In this document: piece after piece, positions 25,626 to 33,139 of the stretch | Layout: each line of letters opens with the position of its first letter | Position numbering within the stretch: position 1 is the first letter of the stretch | From: Maridesulfovibrio sp. | Lineage (GTDB): Bacteria > Desulfobacterota > Desulfovibrionia > Desulfovibrionales > Desulfovibrionaceae | NCBI RefSeq assembly: GCF_963666665.1 | Contig: NZ_OY762999.1 | Span: 3,444,001 to 3,508,000, forward strand | Length of the DNA stretch: 64,000 nt | Reading direction: 5' to 3' | Notes under the pieces: model-generated | Databases searched by the model: none | The model's input: only the letters and a program-made list of their open reading frames with translations | Told to the model about the DNA's origin: nothing | Translations under genes and position numbers: made by a program

Positions 25626-26573
25626 TCAAATTCCACTCAGTTCCAATTTCGCATAATTCTTACTCAGTTCCAGCCGAAAATGTTCTTGAAATGCAGCTTC
25701 GGTTATGCTGACCCGTTTGTTTTTGAGTTGGACGCAGGCAATAGTGTTTTGCAGTTTTTCAGCGTTCGGCCTGATGGCGATAATCTTTCCCGTACTTATT
25801 TCCCTGTTCATTAAATGGCTGACGGTAATGCCGGCTCCCAGTCCGGCTTTGATGGCAGAGACAATTGCTTCGGAGCTGTCGGCAATGAAGACAAGGTTCA
25901 GGTTTTGCGGTTCGCGCTCATAATGCAGCTTGAACCAGCTGCGGAAAAGAGCGATGTCCTTTTTATACCCGATGAAATCCAGTTCCTTAAGACGATCGTA
26001 ATCTGTTCCGTTTACCTTTGCCCGGTAATATTCTTCGGAACAGGCCAGCACAAATTCTTCCTTTACGACCGGTGTGATGGAGTAGGCCGATGTCCCGCCC
26101 GGTGTGTCCATAAAAAAGGGCAGGATGTCGATATATGCGAAATCCAGTTCTCCTGATGCGACTTTTTCAAAGAGCACTCTTGGCTCATCCAGTTCCAATT
26201 GCATCGTCACTGCCGGATATTTACGCCTGAATGAACCGAAAATAGGCGGCAGGTAGATCTTTCCGAATTCACTGGGCGCGCCGATGCGCAGCGGCCCGGA
26301 TGGCATTTTTAAGCCATCGTTTATGTGTCGTACTCCCTGTTCAAGATCTTCCATGAAGCCTTGCACAATCCCATAGAGTCGCTTGCCTGCTGTGGTGGGA
26401 ACGAGTCTGCGGTTGACCCGGGTGAATAGTTCGGTCTGCAGTTCTTCTTCCAGCTTTTTCAGATGCTGGCTGACCCCGGACTGGGTGATATGAAGCTTTT
26501 TGGCCGCTGCGGTGCTGCTTTGTTCATTGAAAATATGGAAGAAAACTTTCAGCCTGTTCAGGTCGGGAAGCAT
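25626..26573 (-). CDS. LysR-family transcriptional regulator
   Basis: The 315-residue regulator has the LysR N-terminal winged HTH (LNRLKVFFHIFNEQSSTAAA and ITQSGVSQHLKKLEEEL) and a C-terminal periplasmic-binding-like effector domain starting near residue 90 with PLRIGAPSEFGKIYLP. It probably regulates itself and the divergent mtnN-luxS genes, since their start codons are only 138 bp apart. The effector is unknown; an S-adenosylhomocysteine or methionine signal would be logical but is inference. It lies inside the segment bounded by two tRNA-Phe genes. Confidence 0.88.
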   Translation of the reverse strand: MLPDLNRLKVFFHIFNEQSSTAAAKKLHITQSGVSQHLKKLEEELQTELFTRVNRRLVPTTAGKRLYGIVQGFMEDLEQGVRHINDGLKMPSGPLRIGAPSEFGKIYLPPIFGSFRRKYPAVTMQLELDEPRVLFEKVASGELDFAYIDILPFFMDTPGGTSAYSITPVVKEEFVLACSEEYYRAKVNGTDYDRLKELDFIGYKKDIALFRSWFKLHYEREPQNLNLVFIADSSEAIVSAIKAGLGAGITVSHLMNREISTGKIIAIRPNAEKLQNTIACVQLKNKRVSITEAAFQEHFRLELSKNYAKLELSGI

Positions 26574-26711
26574 TGTTTATTTACCTATTAGTAAGTTTTA
26601 TTAATCAAAAAAAGTAGAACTATTAATTTTACTAATTACATGCCCAGCGTATACATTTCAAGCAAGAACACGGCACTCCATGTAGCCGGAACAGATAAGA
26701 GGAAAATTGCT
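26574..26711. promoter_or_regulatory. Divergent control region between lysR and mtnN
   Basis: The region contains related AT-rich motifs, ATTAGTAAGTTTTATTAAT near 26587 and the roughly mirrored CTATTAATTTTACTAAT near 26620. These are possible LysR binding sites, placed between the two start codons. Promoters cannot be assigned firmly. Confidence 0.35.
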
Positions 26712-27407
26712 TTGAAAATAGGAATTATCGCTGCAATGGAAGAAGAGCTTGCATTGCTGGTCAATAAATTGGATGAGCCGAATACTGAAAAATTCGGACA
26801 GTTCACCTACCACACCGGAAGGATTAGCGGAGTGGAAGTGGCTTTGTTTCTGTGCGGGATAGGCAAGGTCAATGCCGCAGTGGGCACAACGCTGCTGCTT
26901 GATAAATTCAAGCCCGACTATCTGATCAATACCGGGGTGGCCGGGGCGTTTCCCGGCAACATCAACATTGGTGACATCGTGGTTTCTTCTGAAGTGCGTC
27001 ACTACGATGCCGATGCCACAGCTTTTGATTATGAAATGGGCCAGATTCCGCAGATGCCAGCAGCGTATCAAGCCGACAAGCTTTTGCTCGGTCTGGCGAA
27101 AAAAGCTTGGATCAATGAGGATTCCATCAGCGTCCATCAGGGGCCAGTCTTGTCCGGAGATTCTTTTATCCACACTCCGCAGCAGATCGCACAGATTGAG
27201 CAGAAGTTTCCCGATGTAATGGCCGTGGAAATGGAAGGGGCGGCCATCGCACAGACAGGTTTTTTGTTTAACGTGCCTTTCATCCTGATCCGTTCCATTT
27301 CAGATAAAGTTCATGAAGACGGAAGTAGTGCGGTCTATGAACAGAGCATGGAAAAAGCCGCCGCCAATTCAGTGCGCATGGTTTTGTCTATGCTGGATAA
27401 TATTTAA
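26712..27407 (+). CDS. mtnN: 5'-methylthioadenosine/S-adenosylhomocysteine nucleosidase
   Basis: The 231-residue enzyme removes adenine from S-adenosylhomocysteine and methylthioadenosine. KIGIIAAMEEELA at the start, GIGKVNAAVGTTLLL, GVAGAFPG and AVEMEGAAIAQ (substrate ribose-binding glutamate) are family motifs; the catalytic aspartate is in ISDKVHEDG. The TTG start at 26712, with AGAGG 9 bases upstream, gives the usual length. The upstream ATG adds 24 residues with no family match. It precedes luxS by 11 bp, so S-ribosylhomocysteine made here is passed to LuxS. Confidence 0.93.
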   Translation: MKIGIIAAMEEELALLVNKLDEPNTEKFGQFTYHTGRISGVEVALFLCGIGKVNAAVGTTLLLDKFKPDYLINTGVAGAFPGNINIGDIVVSSEVRHYDADATAFDYEMGQIPQMPAAYQADKLLLGLAKKAWINEDSISVHQGPVLSGDSFIHTPQQIAQIEQKFPDVMAVEMEGAAIAQTGFLFNVPFILIRSISDKVHEDGSSAVYEQSMEKAAANSVRMVLSMLDNI

Positions 27408-27418
27408 TTGGAGATAGC

Positions 27419-27898
27419 ATGAATAAAATAGAAAGTTTCAAGATTGACCATACTCGCCTTAAGCGCGGAATTTATGTTTCCCGCCGTGATCAGATCGGTG
27501 TTGAGAATGTAACCACCTTTGATCTGCGCGTAAAGGAACCCAACAACGAAGCTGCCCTTGATCCTGCGGCAGCACATACCCTTGAGCATATCGGCGCTAC
27601 TTTTTTGCGTAACCATGCTGAGTATGGTGATAAGATTCTCTACTTCGGCCCCATGGGTTGCCTGACCGGATTCTATCTGCTGCTTAACGGTAAATATGAT
27701 TCGAAAGATGTTGTGGGCTTGATTCAGGAGCTGTTCAAGTTTGCTGCTGATTTTGAAGGCGAAGTTCCCGGTGCTTCAGCTGTAGAATGCGGAAATTATA
27801 CCCTCATGGATTTGCCTTTAGCAAAGCAGGAGGCTGCAAAGTATTACGCAGAAGTGCTGGATGGTATCGGGGAAGAAAATTTGAATTACCCTGAATAA
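27419..27898 (+). CDS. luxS: S-ribosylhomocysteine lyase LuxS
   Basis: The 159-residue metalloenzyme splits S-ribosylhomocysteine into homocysteine and the AI-2 precursor 4,5-dihydroxy-2,3-pentanedione. Metal ligands are H53 and H57 in HTLEH and C124 in AVECGNY; the catalytic cysteine is C81 in GPMGCLTGFY. The ATG at 27419 follows GGAGA. It is the second gene of the mtnN-luxS operon and completes the methyl-cycle recycling pair. It may allow AI-2 release, but no AI-2 receptor gene is in view. Confidence 0.96.
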   Translation: MNKIESFKIDHTRLKRGIYVSRRDQIGVENVTTFDLRVKEPNNEAALDPAAAHTLEHIGATFLRNHAEYGDKILYFGPMGCLTGFYLLLNGKYDSKDVVGLIQELFKFAADFEGEVPGASAVECGNYTLMDLPLAKQEAAKYYAEVLDGIGEENLNYPE

Positions 27899-27902
27899 AA
27901 TG

Positions 27903-27933
27903 AAAAAGCCGTTACAACTTAGTTGTAACGGCT
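27903..27933 (-). terminator. Terminator of tRNA-Phe gene 2 (also after luxS)
   Basis: AGCCGTTACAACT pairs with AGTTGTAACGGCT with almost no loop. A5 on the left gives T5 in minus-strand transcripts, so it ends the tRNA transcript; it may also stop luxS. Confidence 0.8.
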
Positions 27934-27945
27934 ATTCTAGGCAGG

Positions 27946-28021
27946 TGGTGCCGAGGGACAGAATTGAACTGCCGACACGGGGATTTTCAGTCCCCTGCTC
28001 TACCGACTGAGCTACCTCGGC
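27946..28021 (-). tRNA. tRNA-Phe (anticodon GAA), second identical copy
   Basis: The minus strand is identical over 76 bases, including encoded CCA, to the tRNA-Phe at 25467-25542. The two lie in inverted orientation and face each other around a 2.4-kb segment. It has its own promoter and terminator. Confidence 0.97.
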
Positions 28022-28034
28022 GCCGGAGAAATCG

Positions 28035-28063
28035 TTTCTACGCAGATCGCAAAACGAAGTCAA
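28035..28063 (-). promoter_or_regulatory. Promoter of tRNA-Phe gene 2
   Basis: On the minus strand TTGACT (28063-28058) and TAGAAA (28040-28035) are 17 bp apart and lie 13 bp before the tRNA. Confidence 0.7.
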
Positions 28064-28084
28064 CAATTATTTATTAATTAAATG

Positions 28085-28963
28085 CTACTTTCCATTCATC
28101 TTTTCCAGCACCTTATACAAAGCCTGAGTGCCGAGTTCTTCATAACCCAGCGCCATGGCTGAGATGTAGAATTGGTTAACCAGCGCCAGTCCGGGCAGGG
28201 AAAGATTCATACGCTTGGCCTCGTCAAGGGCGATGCCCATGTCTTTTACAAAGTGCTTGATGAAGAAACCGGGGTTGAAATCATCATCAGCAATGCGGCG
28301 GCCAAGGTTGTTGATGGACCATGATCCGGCAGCACCGGAGCCGATTACATCGATTACTTCATTGAGATTCATGCCCGCTTTGTAGGCATAGAGCAGGGAT
28401 TCCACGGTGCCGATCATGGTTCCGGCAATGAGGATCTGGTTACACATCTTAGTGTGCTGTCCGGCACCGGCTTTGCCCATAAGCTGGATGTTGCTGCCCA
28501 TGACATCAAATAGCGGCATCACTTCATCAAAAATTTTCTTTTCCCCACCGACCATGATCGCGAGGGTGGCGTTGCGTGCACCGAGGTCTCCGCCGGAAAC
28601 CGGGGCATCAAGTGCACCTACACCTTTAGCTGCAGCTTCTTTGGCAATGCGCTCAGCCAGTACAGGTTCGGAAGTGGTCATATCAACGAGGATCTTTCCG
28701 GCATCGGTATTGGCGAGCACGCCGTTCTCACCAAGGATGGTCTGCTCCACGTCAGTAGGGTAGCCTACGATGGTAAAGATGATGTCGGCTTTTTGGGCAA
28801 CTTCGGCTGGGGAATCGCACCATGTTGCACCTTTGGCTACCAACTGGTCCGCCTTGGATTTGGTGCGGTTGTATACAAATGCCTTATTGCCTGCTTTGAT
28901 AAGGTGCATGCACATGGAGCCGCCCATGACACCTGTTCCGATCCATCCGATTTTCTTGCTCAT
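28085..28963 (-). CDS. NAD(P)-dependent beta-hydroxyacid dehydrogenase (HIBADH family)
   Basis: The 292-residue enzyme begins with the Rossmann motif GWIGTGVMGGSM, followed by YNRTKSKA. DAPVSGGDLGARN is the substrate-binding signature and GAGQHTKMCNQ carries the catalytic lysine. The family oxidises 3-hydroxyisobutyrate, reduces tartronate semialdehyde or handles 6-phosphogluconate-like acids. The length matches. Substrate cannot be fixed from sequence; YNRT at the cofactor loop suggests NADPH use. It is a single minus-strand gene with GAGGA before its ATG, 103 bp upstream of the LysE gene end. Confidence 0.85.
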   Translation of the reverse strand: MSKKIGWIGTGVMGGSMCMHLIKAGNKAFVYNRTKSKADQLVAKGATWCDSPAEVAQKADIIFTIVGYPTDVEQTILGENGVLANTDAGKILVDMTTSEPVLAERIAKEAAAKGVGALDAPVSGGDLGARNATLAIMVGGEKKIFDEVMPLFDVMGSNIQLMGKAGAGQHTKMCNQILIAGTMIGTVESLLYAYKAGMNLNEVIDVIGSGAAGSWSINNLGRRIADDDFNPGFFIKHFVKDMGIALDEAKRMNLSLPGLALVNQFYISAMALGYEELGTQALYKVLEKMNGK

Positions 28964-29066
28964 AATATTTAATCCTCGTTAATGAAGTTGGTTACAGTAA
29001 ATTCGAGTGTTGGATGTAATTACCACAGGGAAGAACCGTCCGTAAATACGGCTTTTGTCTTAGTTG

Positions 29067-29657
29067 TTATTGATAAAGAGCATAGGCCGTGGCTCCGACC
29101 ATGAGTACGACCATGGAAATATTCACAGTATGACGCACCATGGGAGAGCGCAGCATTTTCATGAAAGATTCACCTGCAAAGCACCACATGGAGTGAAAGA
29201 AAGCGGCTCCGCAGGTGAAGGTTCCCACGAATATAAGTATTTCCGTAAATCTGTCTGCACTTGGGTCGGCGAATTGGGCAAAGGCTGAGACGGTCATAGC
29301 ATAATGTTTCGGGTTAAGCGGGTGTAAGGCCAGTCCTTCCACGAATTTGAATGCCTTGGGTTTACCTGACGAACCGGCATGCATGTTCAGGACCTTCCAT
29401 GCAAGATAGAGGATATAGATCAGGCCTCCAACCTTAAGAACAGCGGACACCTGCGGGTAAGCCAGAAACAGTTCCGCCAGACCGATTGCTGCCAGAATGT
29501 CCATGGTTGTACCGCCAATTATCACGCCCGAAAGGAATGGGATTGAACGTCTAAAGCCTACGGCCTGCCCAAGGGCCATGGATGCGATGTTGCCAGGTCC
29601 CGGTGTTCCGGTCATGACAATGACAAATATGAGGAAAGCCCAGAAATTTTCTTGCAT
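29067..29657 (-). CDS. LysE/RhtB-family amino acid exporter
   Basis: The 196-residue membrane protein begins MQENFWAFLIFVIVMTGTPG, and continues GPGNIASMALGQAVGF, the standard LysE/RhtB start, followed by about five more helices. It exports amino acids or related compounds. The ATG at 29657 is chosen because the family begins here and because GGAGGC lies directly upstream; that GGAGGC is the end of a dispersed repeat. A longer frame to 29945 has no homology features. It is transcribed away from a MocR regulator, its probable controller. Confidence 0.87.
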   Translation of the reverse strand: MQENFWAFLIFVIVMTGTPGPGNIASMALGQAVGFRRSIPFLSGVIIGGTTMDILAAIGLAELFLAYPQVSAVLKVGGLIYILYLAWKVLNMHAGSSGKPKAFKFVEGLALHPLNPKHYAMTVSAFAQFADPSADRFTEILIFVGTFTCGAAFFHSMWCFAGESFMKMLRSPMVRHTVNISMVVLMVGATAYALYQ

Positions 29658-29662
29658 TTTTT

Positions 29663-29706
29663 GCCTCCGGCAGCTTGAGAGGGGAAACCTTTTTATAGGC
29701 TTCGCC
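29663..29706 (-). repeat. Dispersed repeat, short form (copy 4), supplies a ribosome-binding site
   Basis: On the minus strand the copy runs from GGCGAAGCCTATAAAAAGG to CTGCCGGAGGC and lacks the middle hairpin of the longer types. Its final GGAGG lies about 6 bases before the LysE start codon at 29657 and is the only Shine-Dalgarno sequence there. Confidence 0.65.
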
Positions 29707-29841
29707 CCTTTGTATGCTTGGTTCGGTATTGTGTGTTGATTGGGCGTTGTCCGGACAACGCCCGATAAGGGGACCACTGAACGTGGTTGACAAGCAGCGG
29801 GATGATTGTGTGCTTGTTGCTGCTTAATTGTATCCATATGC

Positions 29842-29878
29842 TTGACATTGTATGCAGTCAAATGAAACATTGTCTGCA
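29842..29878. promoter_or_regulatory. Candidate MocR operator and promoter
   Basis: ACATTGTATGCA (29845-29856) and ACATTGTCTGCA (29867-29878) are direct repeats whose starts are 22 bp apart, about two helical turns. They overlap TTGACA (29842-29847) and touch the start codon of mocR. Direct-repeat operators are typical of GabR/PdxR-type MocR proteins, so this is a likely autoregulatory site that also controls the divergent exporter. Confidence 0.55.
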
Positions 29879-31338
29879 TGACAAAATGGATACCTGAACT
29901 GGAAGAAAGTACGCGTCCAAAATTCAAGCGTTTGGCTGATGCCATTGAACGGGATGTTTATTCCGGAAAACTAAGTCCCGGAGATAAGCTTCCTACTCAT
30001 CGTGATCTTGCTGATGATCTGAAGATGAACGTGAGCACGGTGACCCGCGGTTATGCCGAGGCTGAAAAAAGGGGCCTTGTATGCGGTACCGTTGGGCGGG
30101 GAACCTTCATTGCTTCTGACGCGATCACGTCATCATCAATGGTAAGCTTCGAGCCGCACGCGCCGGGTATGATTGAGCTGGGCATGGTCAATACCTTCTA
30201 TGACCTGGACCCTGACATTCAAGAGGGCATGAAGCGGCTGACCCGCCGCCGCAATCTGAATGCCTTTTTACGCTATACAGATCCGCAGGGATTGCCGGAA
30301 CATCGTGAGGTAGGGGCAGAGTGGGCAAAACGGTATCATCTGGAAACAACAGCCGGAAATGTGCTTGTGTGTTCCGGTGCCCAGCATGCACTGAATTGTT
30401 GCCTGAGCAGCCTGTTTCGGGCCGGAGATCGTATTGCTACCGATGCTCTCATTTATCCGGGCATGAAAACCCTTGCCAATATGCTTGGTATCAGGCTGGT
30501 TCCTGTGCCGATGGATGATCAGGGCATGATTCCTGAACAGCTGGACAGGATTTGTCGGCGGGAACATATCAATGGTGTTTCGCTCATGCCCGGTGTTCAA
30601 AATCCAACTTCAGCCTGCATGCCCCTTGAGCGGCGGGAGCAGATAGCCATGATCGCCTGCAACCATGACCTGACTATAATTGAAGATGATGCTTATGCTC
30701 TGACCGTGGAAAGCGATCTGCCTCCGGTATCATCATTTGCCCCGGAGCGGAGCGTCTTCATTGCCGGGGTTTCCAAATCCATTGCCGTTGGTTTACGGGT
30801 TGCATTTATGGTCGCTCAGGGCGAGCGTTTCAAGCAGTTGGCCCAAGCTATTCTCAATACAGTGTGGATGACCCCGCCTCTAAATGCGGAACTTCTTTGC
30901 CAGTGGATTCAGGACGGGACAGCAGATATCACCGTCAAGCTCAAACGTCAGGCAGCGCGTCGCCGTTTTGAAGCAGTTAAGGACCTGCTGGGAGGTATGG
31001 GATTGGGCGTAAACCCTTCGGGATTCTTCCTCTGGCTCTCCCTTCCCGAACCATGGAGAGGGTATATGGTCGAGCAACGCACCCGCGAAGCGGGATTGAA
31101 TGTCTTTGGAGCTGAGAAATTCGCTGTTGGCGGCGATCCGGTTCCGGCCAATATCAGGCTTTCACTGAGCGGGCCCAAGGATATTGAACAGTTAAGGAAG
31201 GGGCTTGGGATATTAAAGGGTATTCTGGATGGCAGGGATTCTTTCAAAGAGGCTATTCAAGAAGGTTTGGATGGGGAACGGATTCCCCACGAAGAAGTGA
31301 TCAAATCCATAAAAAAAATTGGGTATGATGTTAGCTAA
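29878..31338 (+). CDS. MocR-family regulator (GntR HTH fused to aminotransferase-like domain)
   Basis: The 486-residue protein has an N-terminal GntR winged HTH (IERDVYSGKLSPGDKLPTHR) and a long class I aminotransferase domain from about residue 110. The PLP lysine is in AGVSKSIAVGLR. It has the cofactor-binding IIEDDAYAL as in its enzyme relatives, but in MocR proteins the domain senses PLP or an amine and does not act mainly as a catalyst. No clear Shine-Dalgarno is seen before the ATG at 29878, so a leaderless transcript is possible. It is divergent from lysE, its likely target. Confidence 0.9.
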   Translation: MTKWIPELEESTRPKFKRLADAIERDVYSGKLSPGDKLPTHRDLADDLKMNVSTVTRGYAEAEKRGLVCGTVGRGTFIASDAITSSSMVSFEPHAPGMIELGMVNTFYDLDPDIQEGMKRLTRRRNLNAFLRYTDPQGLPEHREVGAEWAKRYHLETTAGNVLVCSGAQHALNCCLSSLFRAGDRIATDALIYPGMKTLANMLGIRLVPVPMDDQGMIPEQLDRICRREHINGVSLMPGVQNPTSACMPLERREQIAMIACNHDLTIIEDDAYALTVESDLPPVSSFAPERSVFIAGVSKSIAVGLRVAFMVAQGERFKQLAQAILNTVWMTPPLNAELLCQWIQDGTADITVKLKRQAARRRFEAVKDLLGGMGLGVNPSGFFLWLSLPEPWRGYMVEQRTREAGLNVFGAEKFAVGGDPVPANIRLSLSGPKDIEQLRKGLGILKGILDGRDSFKEAIQEGLDGERIPHEEVIKSIKKIGYDVS

Positions 31339-31371
31339 CTCATTTCTTGCCAATTTTTCTTAGCAAATGTA

Positions 31372-31388
31372 GTCCCATTTCATGGGAC
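31372..31388 (+). promoter_or_regulatory. Perfect inverted repeat overlapping a start codon
   Basis: GTCCCAT-TTC-ATGGGAC is a 7-bp perfect inverted repeat whose right arm begins with the ATG of the next gene. As RNA it would pair the start codon into a stem; as DNA it could be an operator. No Shine-Dalgarno is visible here. Confidence 0.45.
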
Positions 31389-32668
31389 ACATCATCGGAA
31401 AAGATATCTATCGTCAGCTGGGTGACAAAGTGGACGGAACCACCGTGCGTATGCCGTGGTCCGATTCCATACGTGAAATGCTTAAGGCTCTTTATTCTCC
31501 TGCGGAAGCGGAGCTTATTGTACGCATGCCTTACCGCCCTTCTTCTCTTGAACGGATTTCAAAGCTGACCGGCATGGACGAGCGTTCGTTGCGTCCCATG
31601 CTTGAATCCATGTGTCATAAAGGTCTGGTTTGCGATCTCTGGGAGCAGGATCGTTATCTATATATGATCAGTCCCTTTGTGATCGGTTTTTTTGAATTCA
31701 CCATGATGCGCACCAAGGGTGAACTTGATTCCGCAAAATGGGCCGAGCTGTTCAACAATTACATGTTCGGTGACAAGTCATTTTTCGAGGCCAATTTCGG
31801 TAATGATGAGCAGATTTCCATCATGCGCGCCCTTCCTCATGAAGGGACTATCCGCAATGTGGATCATGTGGAAGTGCTCGATTATGAAAAAGCTTCCGTG
31901 ATGGTAGAGCAGCAGGACCGTTTTGCGGTCAGTCTTTGTTCCTGCCGCCATGAAAAGATGCACCTTGGTGAGCAGAAGTGCGGTATCGACCTTGAAACCT
32001 GCACCTCCATGGGCGATGCTGCTGATTTTCTGATCCGCAATAATTTTGCCCGTGAGATTTCCCGCGCTGAAATGGATGATATTATGGCCCGTTCAAGGGA
32101 AATGGGTTTTACCCTGACCACTGATAATGTCCGTGAGAACGCCGGGTTCTTCTGCCACTGCTGCGGATGCTGCTGCAACTTGATGAACGGGATAAAGTAT
32201 TCAGGTTATCCGGGAATTATTGTTTCATCTACCTTTATTGCCGGGATTGAGCTTACTGATTGCAACGGTTGCGGTAAATGCGCACGGGCCTGTCCCATTG
32301 ATGCCATCTCCATACATAAGGAAGATGTTTCCGGAGCGGAAAAGCCGCGTCGTTTTGCTGAAATCAATAAGGACATCTGTCTCGGCTGCGGTGTTTGCGC
32401 GCTTAAATGCCCCACTGGTGCTTTACAGATGGATAAGCGCGAACAACGGGTCATCCATCCAGAAGACAGTTTTGAACGGGTCATCTTGCAATCCCTTGAA
32501 CGCGGCACTCTACAGAATCTTATCTTTGATAATCCAAACAGCCGTAGCGAAGACTTTATGCGCTCGCTTCTGGGTGGATTCCTTAAACTTTCCCCGGTTA
32601 AAAAGGTATTGGTGGGTGATACCCTGCGTTCCCGCTTCCTGAGTGCTTTACGCAAAGCCACTTCTTAA
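31382..32668 (+). CDS. Iron-sulfur protein with HTH-like N-terminal region
   Basis: The 428-residue protein has an HTH-like head: residues about 45-90 (SPAEAELIVRMP and ISKLTGMDERSLRPMLE) look like a winged-helix fold. Between about 175 and 290 a cysteine-rich part follows (SLCSCRHEKMH and FCHCCGCCC). From about 285 a ferredoxin domain has CNGCGKCARACPID and CLGCGVCALKCPTG, two [4Fe-4S] clusters. Such proteins occur in many anaerobes and may be redox-responsive regulators or electron-transfer adaptors; the function is unproven. The start codon lies in an inverted repeat and has no obvious Shine-Dalgarno, so a later start is possible. Confidence 0.75.
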   Translation: MGHIIGKDIYRQLGDKVDGTTVRMPWSDSIREMLKALYSPAEAELIVRMPYRPSSLERISKLTGMDERSLRPMLESMCHKGLVCDLWEQDRYLYMISPFVIGFFEFTMMRTKGELDSAKWAELFNNYMFGDKSFFEANFGNDEQISIMRALPHEGTIRNVDHVEVLDYEKASVMVEQQDRFAVSLCSCRHEKMHLGEQKCGIDLETCTSMGDAADFLIRNNFAREISRAEMDDIMARSREMGFTLTTDNVRENAGFFCHCCGCCCNLMNGIKYSGYPGIIVSSTFIAGIELTDCNGCGKCARACPIDAISIHKEDVSGAEKPRRFAEINKDICLGCGVCALKCPTGALQMDKREQRVIHPEDSFERVILQSLERGTLQNLIFDNPNSRSEDFMRSLLGGFLKLSPVKKVLVGDTLRSRFLSALRKATS

Positions 32669-33139
32669 GCCTCCTCTATTTTCGAGCTTTTCTTTTTATT
32701 GTGCCTTGTTTGTAACTTAATAGGTTGCTGTCAGGGTATATTCTGATATTATTGAGCCAGCCTCTTTTCCGGGTGCGTGCTGATATTTCTAAATCGAACC
32801 TTCTTCAATCCTGAATTCTTCCCGCCCGGATCATTTTTTATTAAATATATTATTTTTGTGATCTTGATGTAAAACCGTTTATCTGCAATGCTTTCAGTTA
32901 CTTTAAGTTTATTTATAAAATAAATAATATGTGCTTTGTTATGCTTAACAAAAGCGAACAAAATTTTCATAAACGAAAAACATTTAGCGACACAAAACAT
33001 AAAAATGTTAGAAAGTGGTCATTTTTTGCATGCAAAATGATTTCAAATCTGTTAGAAAGCAATTAACCAAGAACTTGATACGCAGGTCCGCCCTTTAAGC
33101 GGCCCTTTCGGTTAAACATAAACAAGGCAGGTATGAGAA
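32669..33139. promoter_or_regulatory. 471-bp control region before the GAF-gap operon
   Basis: The AT-rich region contains three regular elements. TTTGTTA-TGCT-TAACAAA at 32935-32952 is a perfect 18-bp palindrome. GTTAGAAAG occurs twice as direct repeats, 33007-33015 and 33051-33059, 44 bp apart. Between them is the palindrome TTTTGCATGCAAAA at 33024-33037. CCGC-CCTTTAA-GCGG forms a small hairpin near 33089-33105. They look like operators for the operon that follows. No coding gene was found. Confidence 0.5.

Noticed and set aside
29658..29945. N-terminal extension of the LysE protein to 29945
   Set aside because: The LysE family starts at 29657 and the extension runs through the repeat and the mocR control region.
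32935..32952. Rex operator before the gap operon
   Set aside because: TTTGTTA-N4-TAACAAA is palindromic but does not match the TTGTGAA arms when centred.
33015..33031. Possible sigma54 promoter (TGG...TGC) before the GAF gene
   Set aside because: The GG and GC elements are one base too close for sigma54 (9 rather than 10 bp between).
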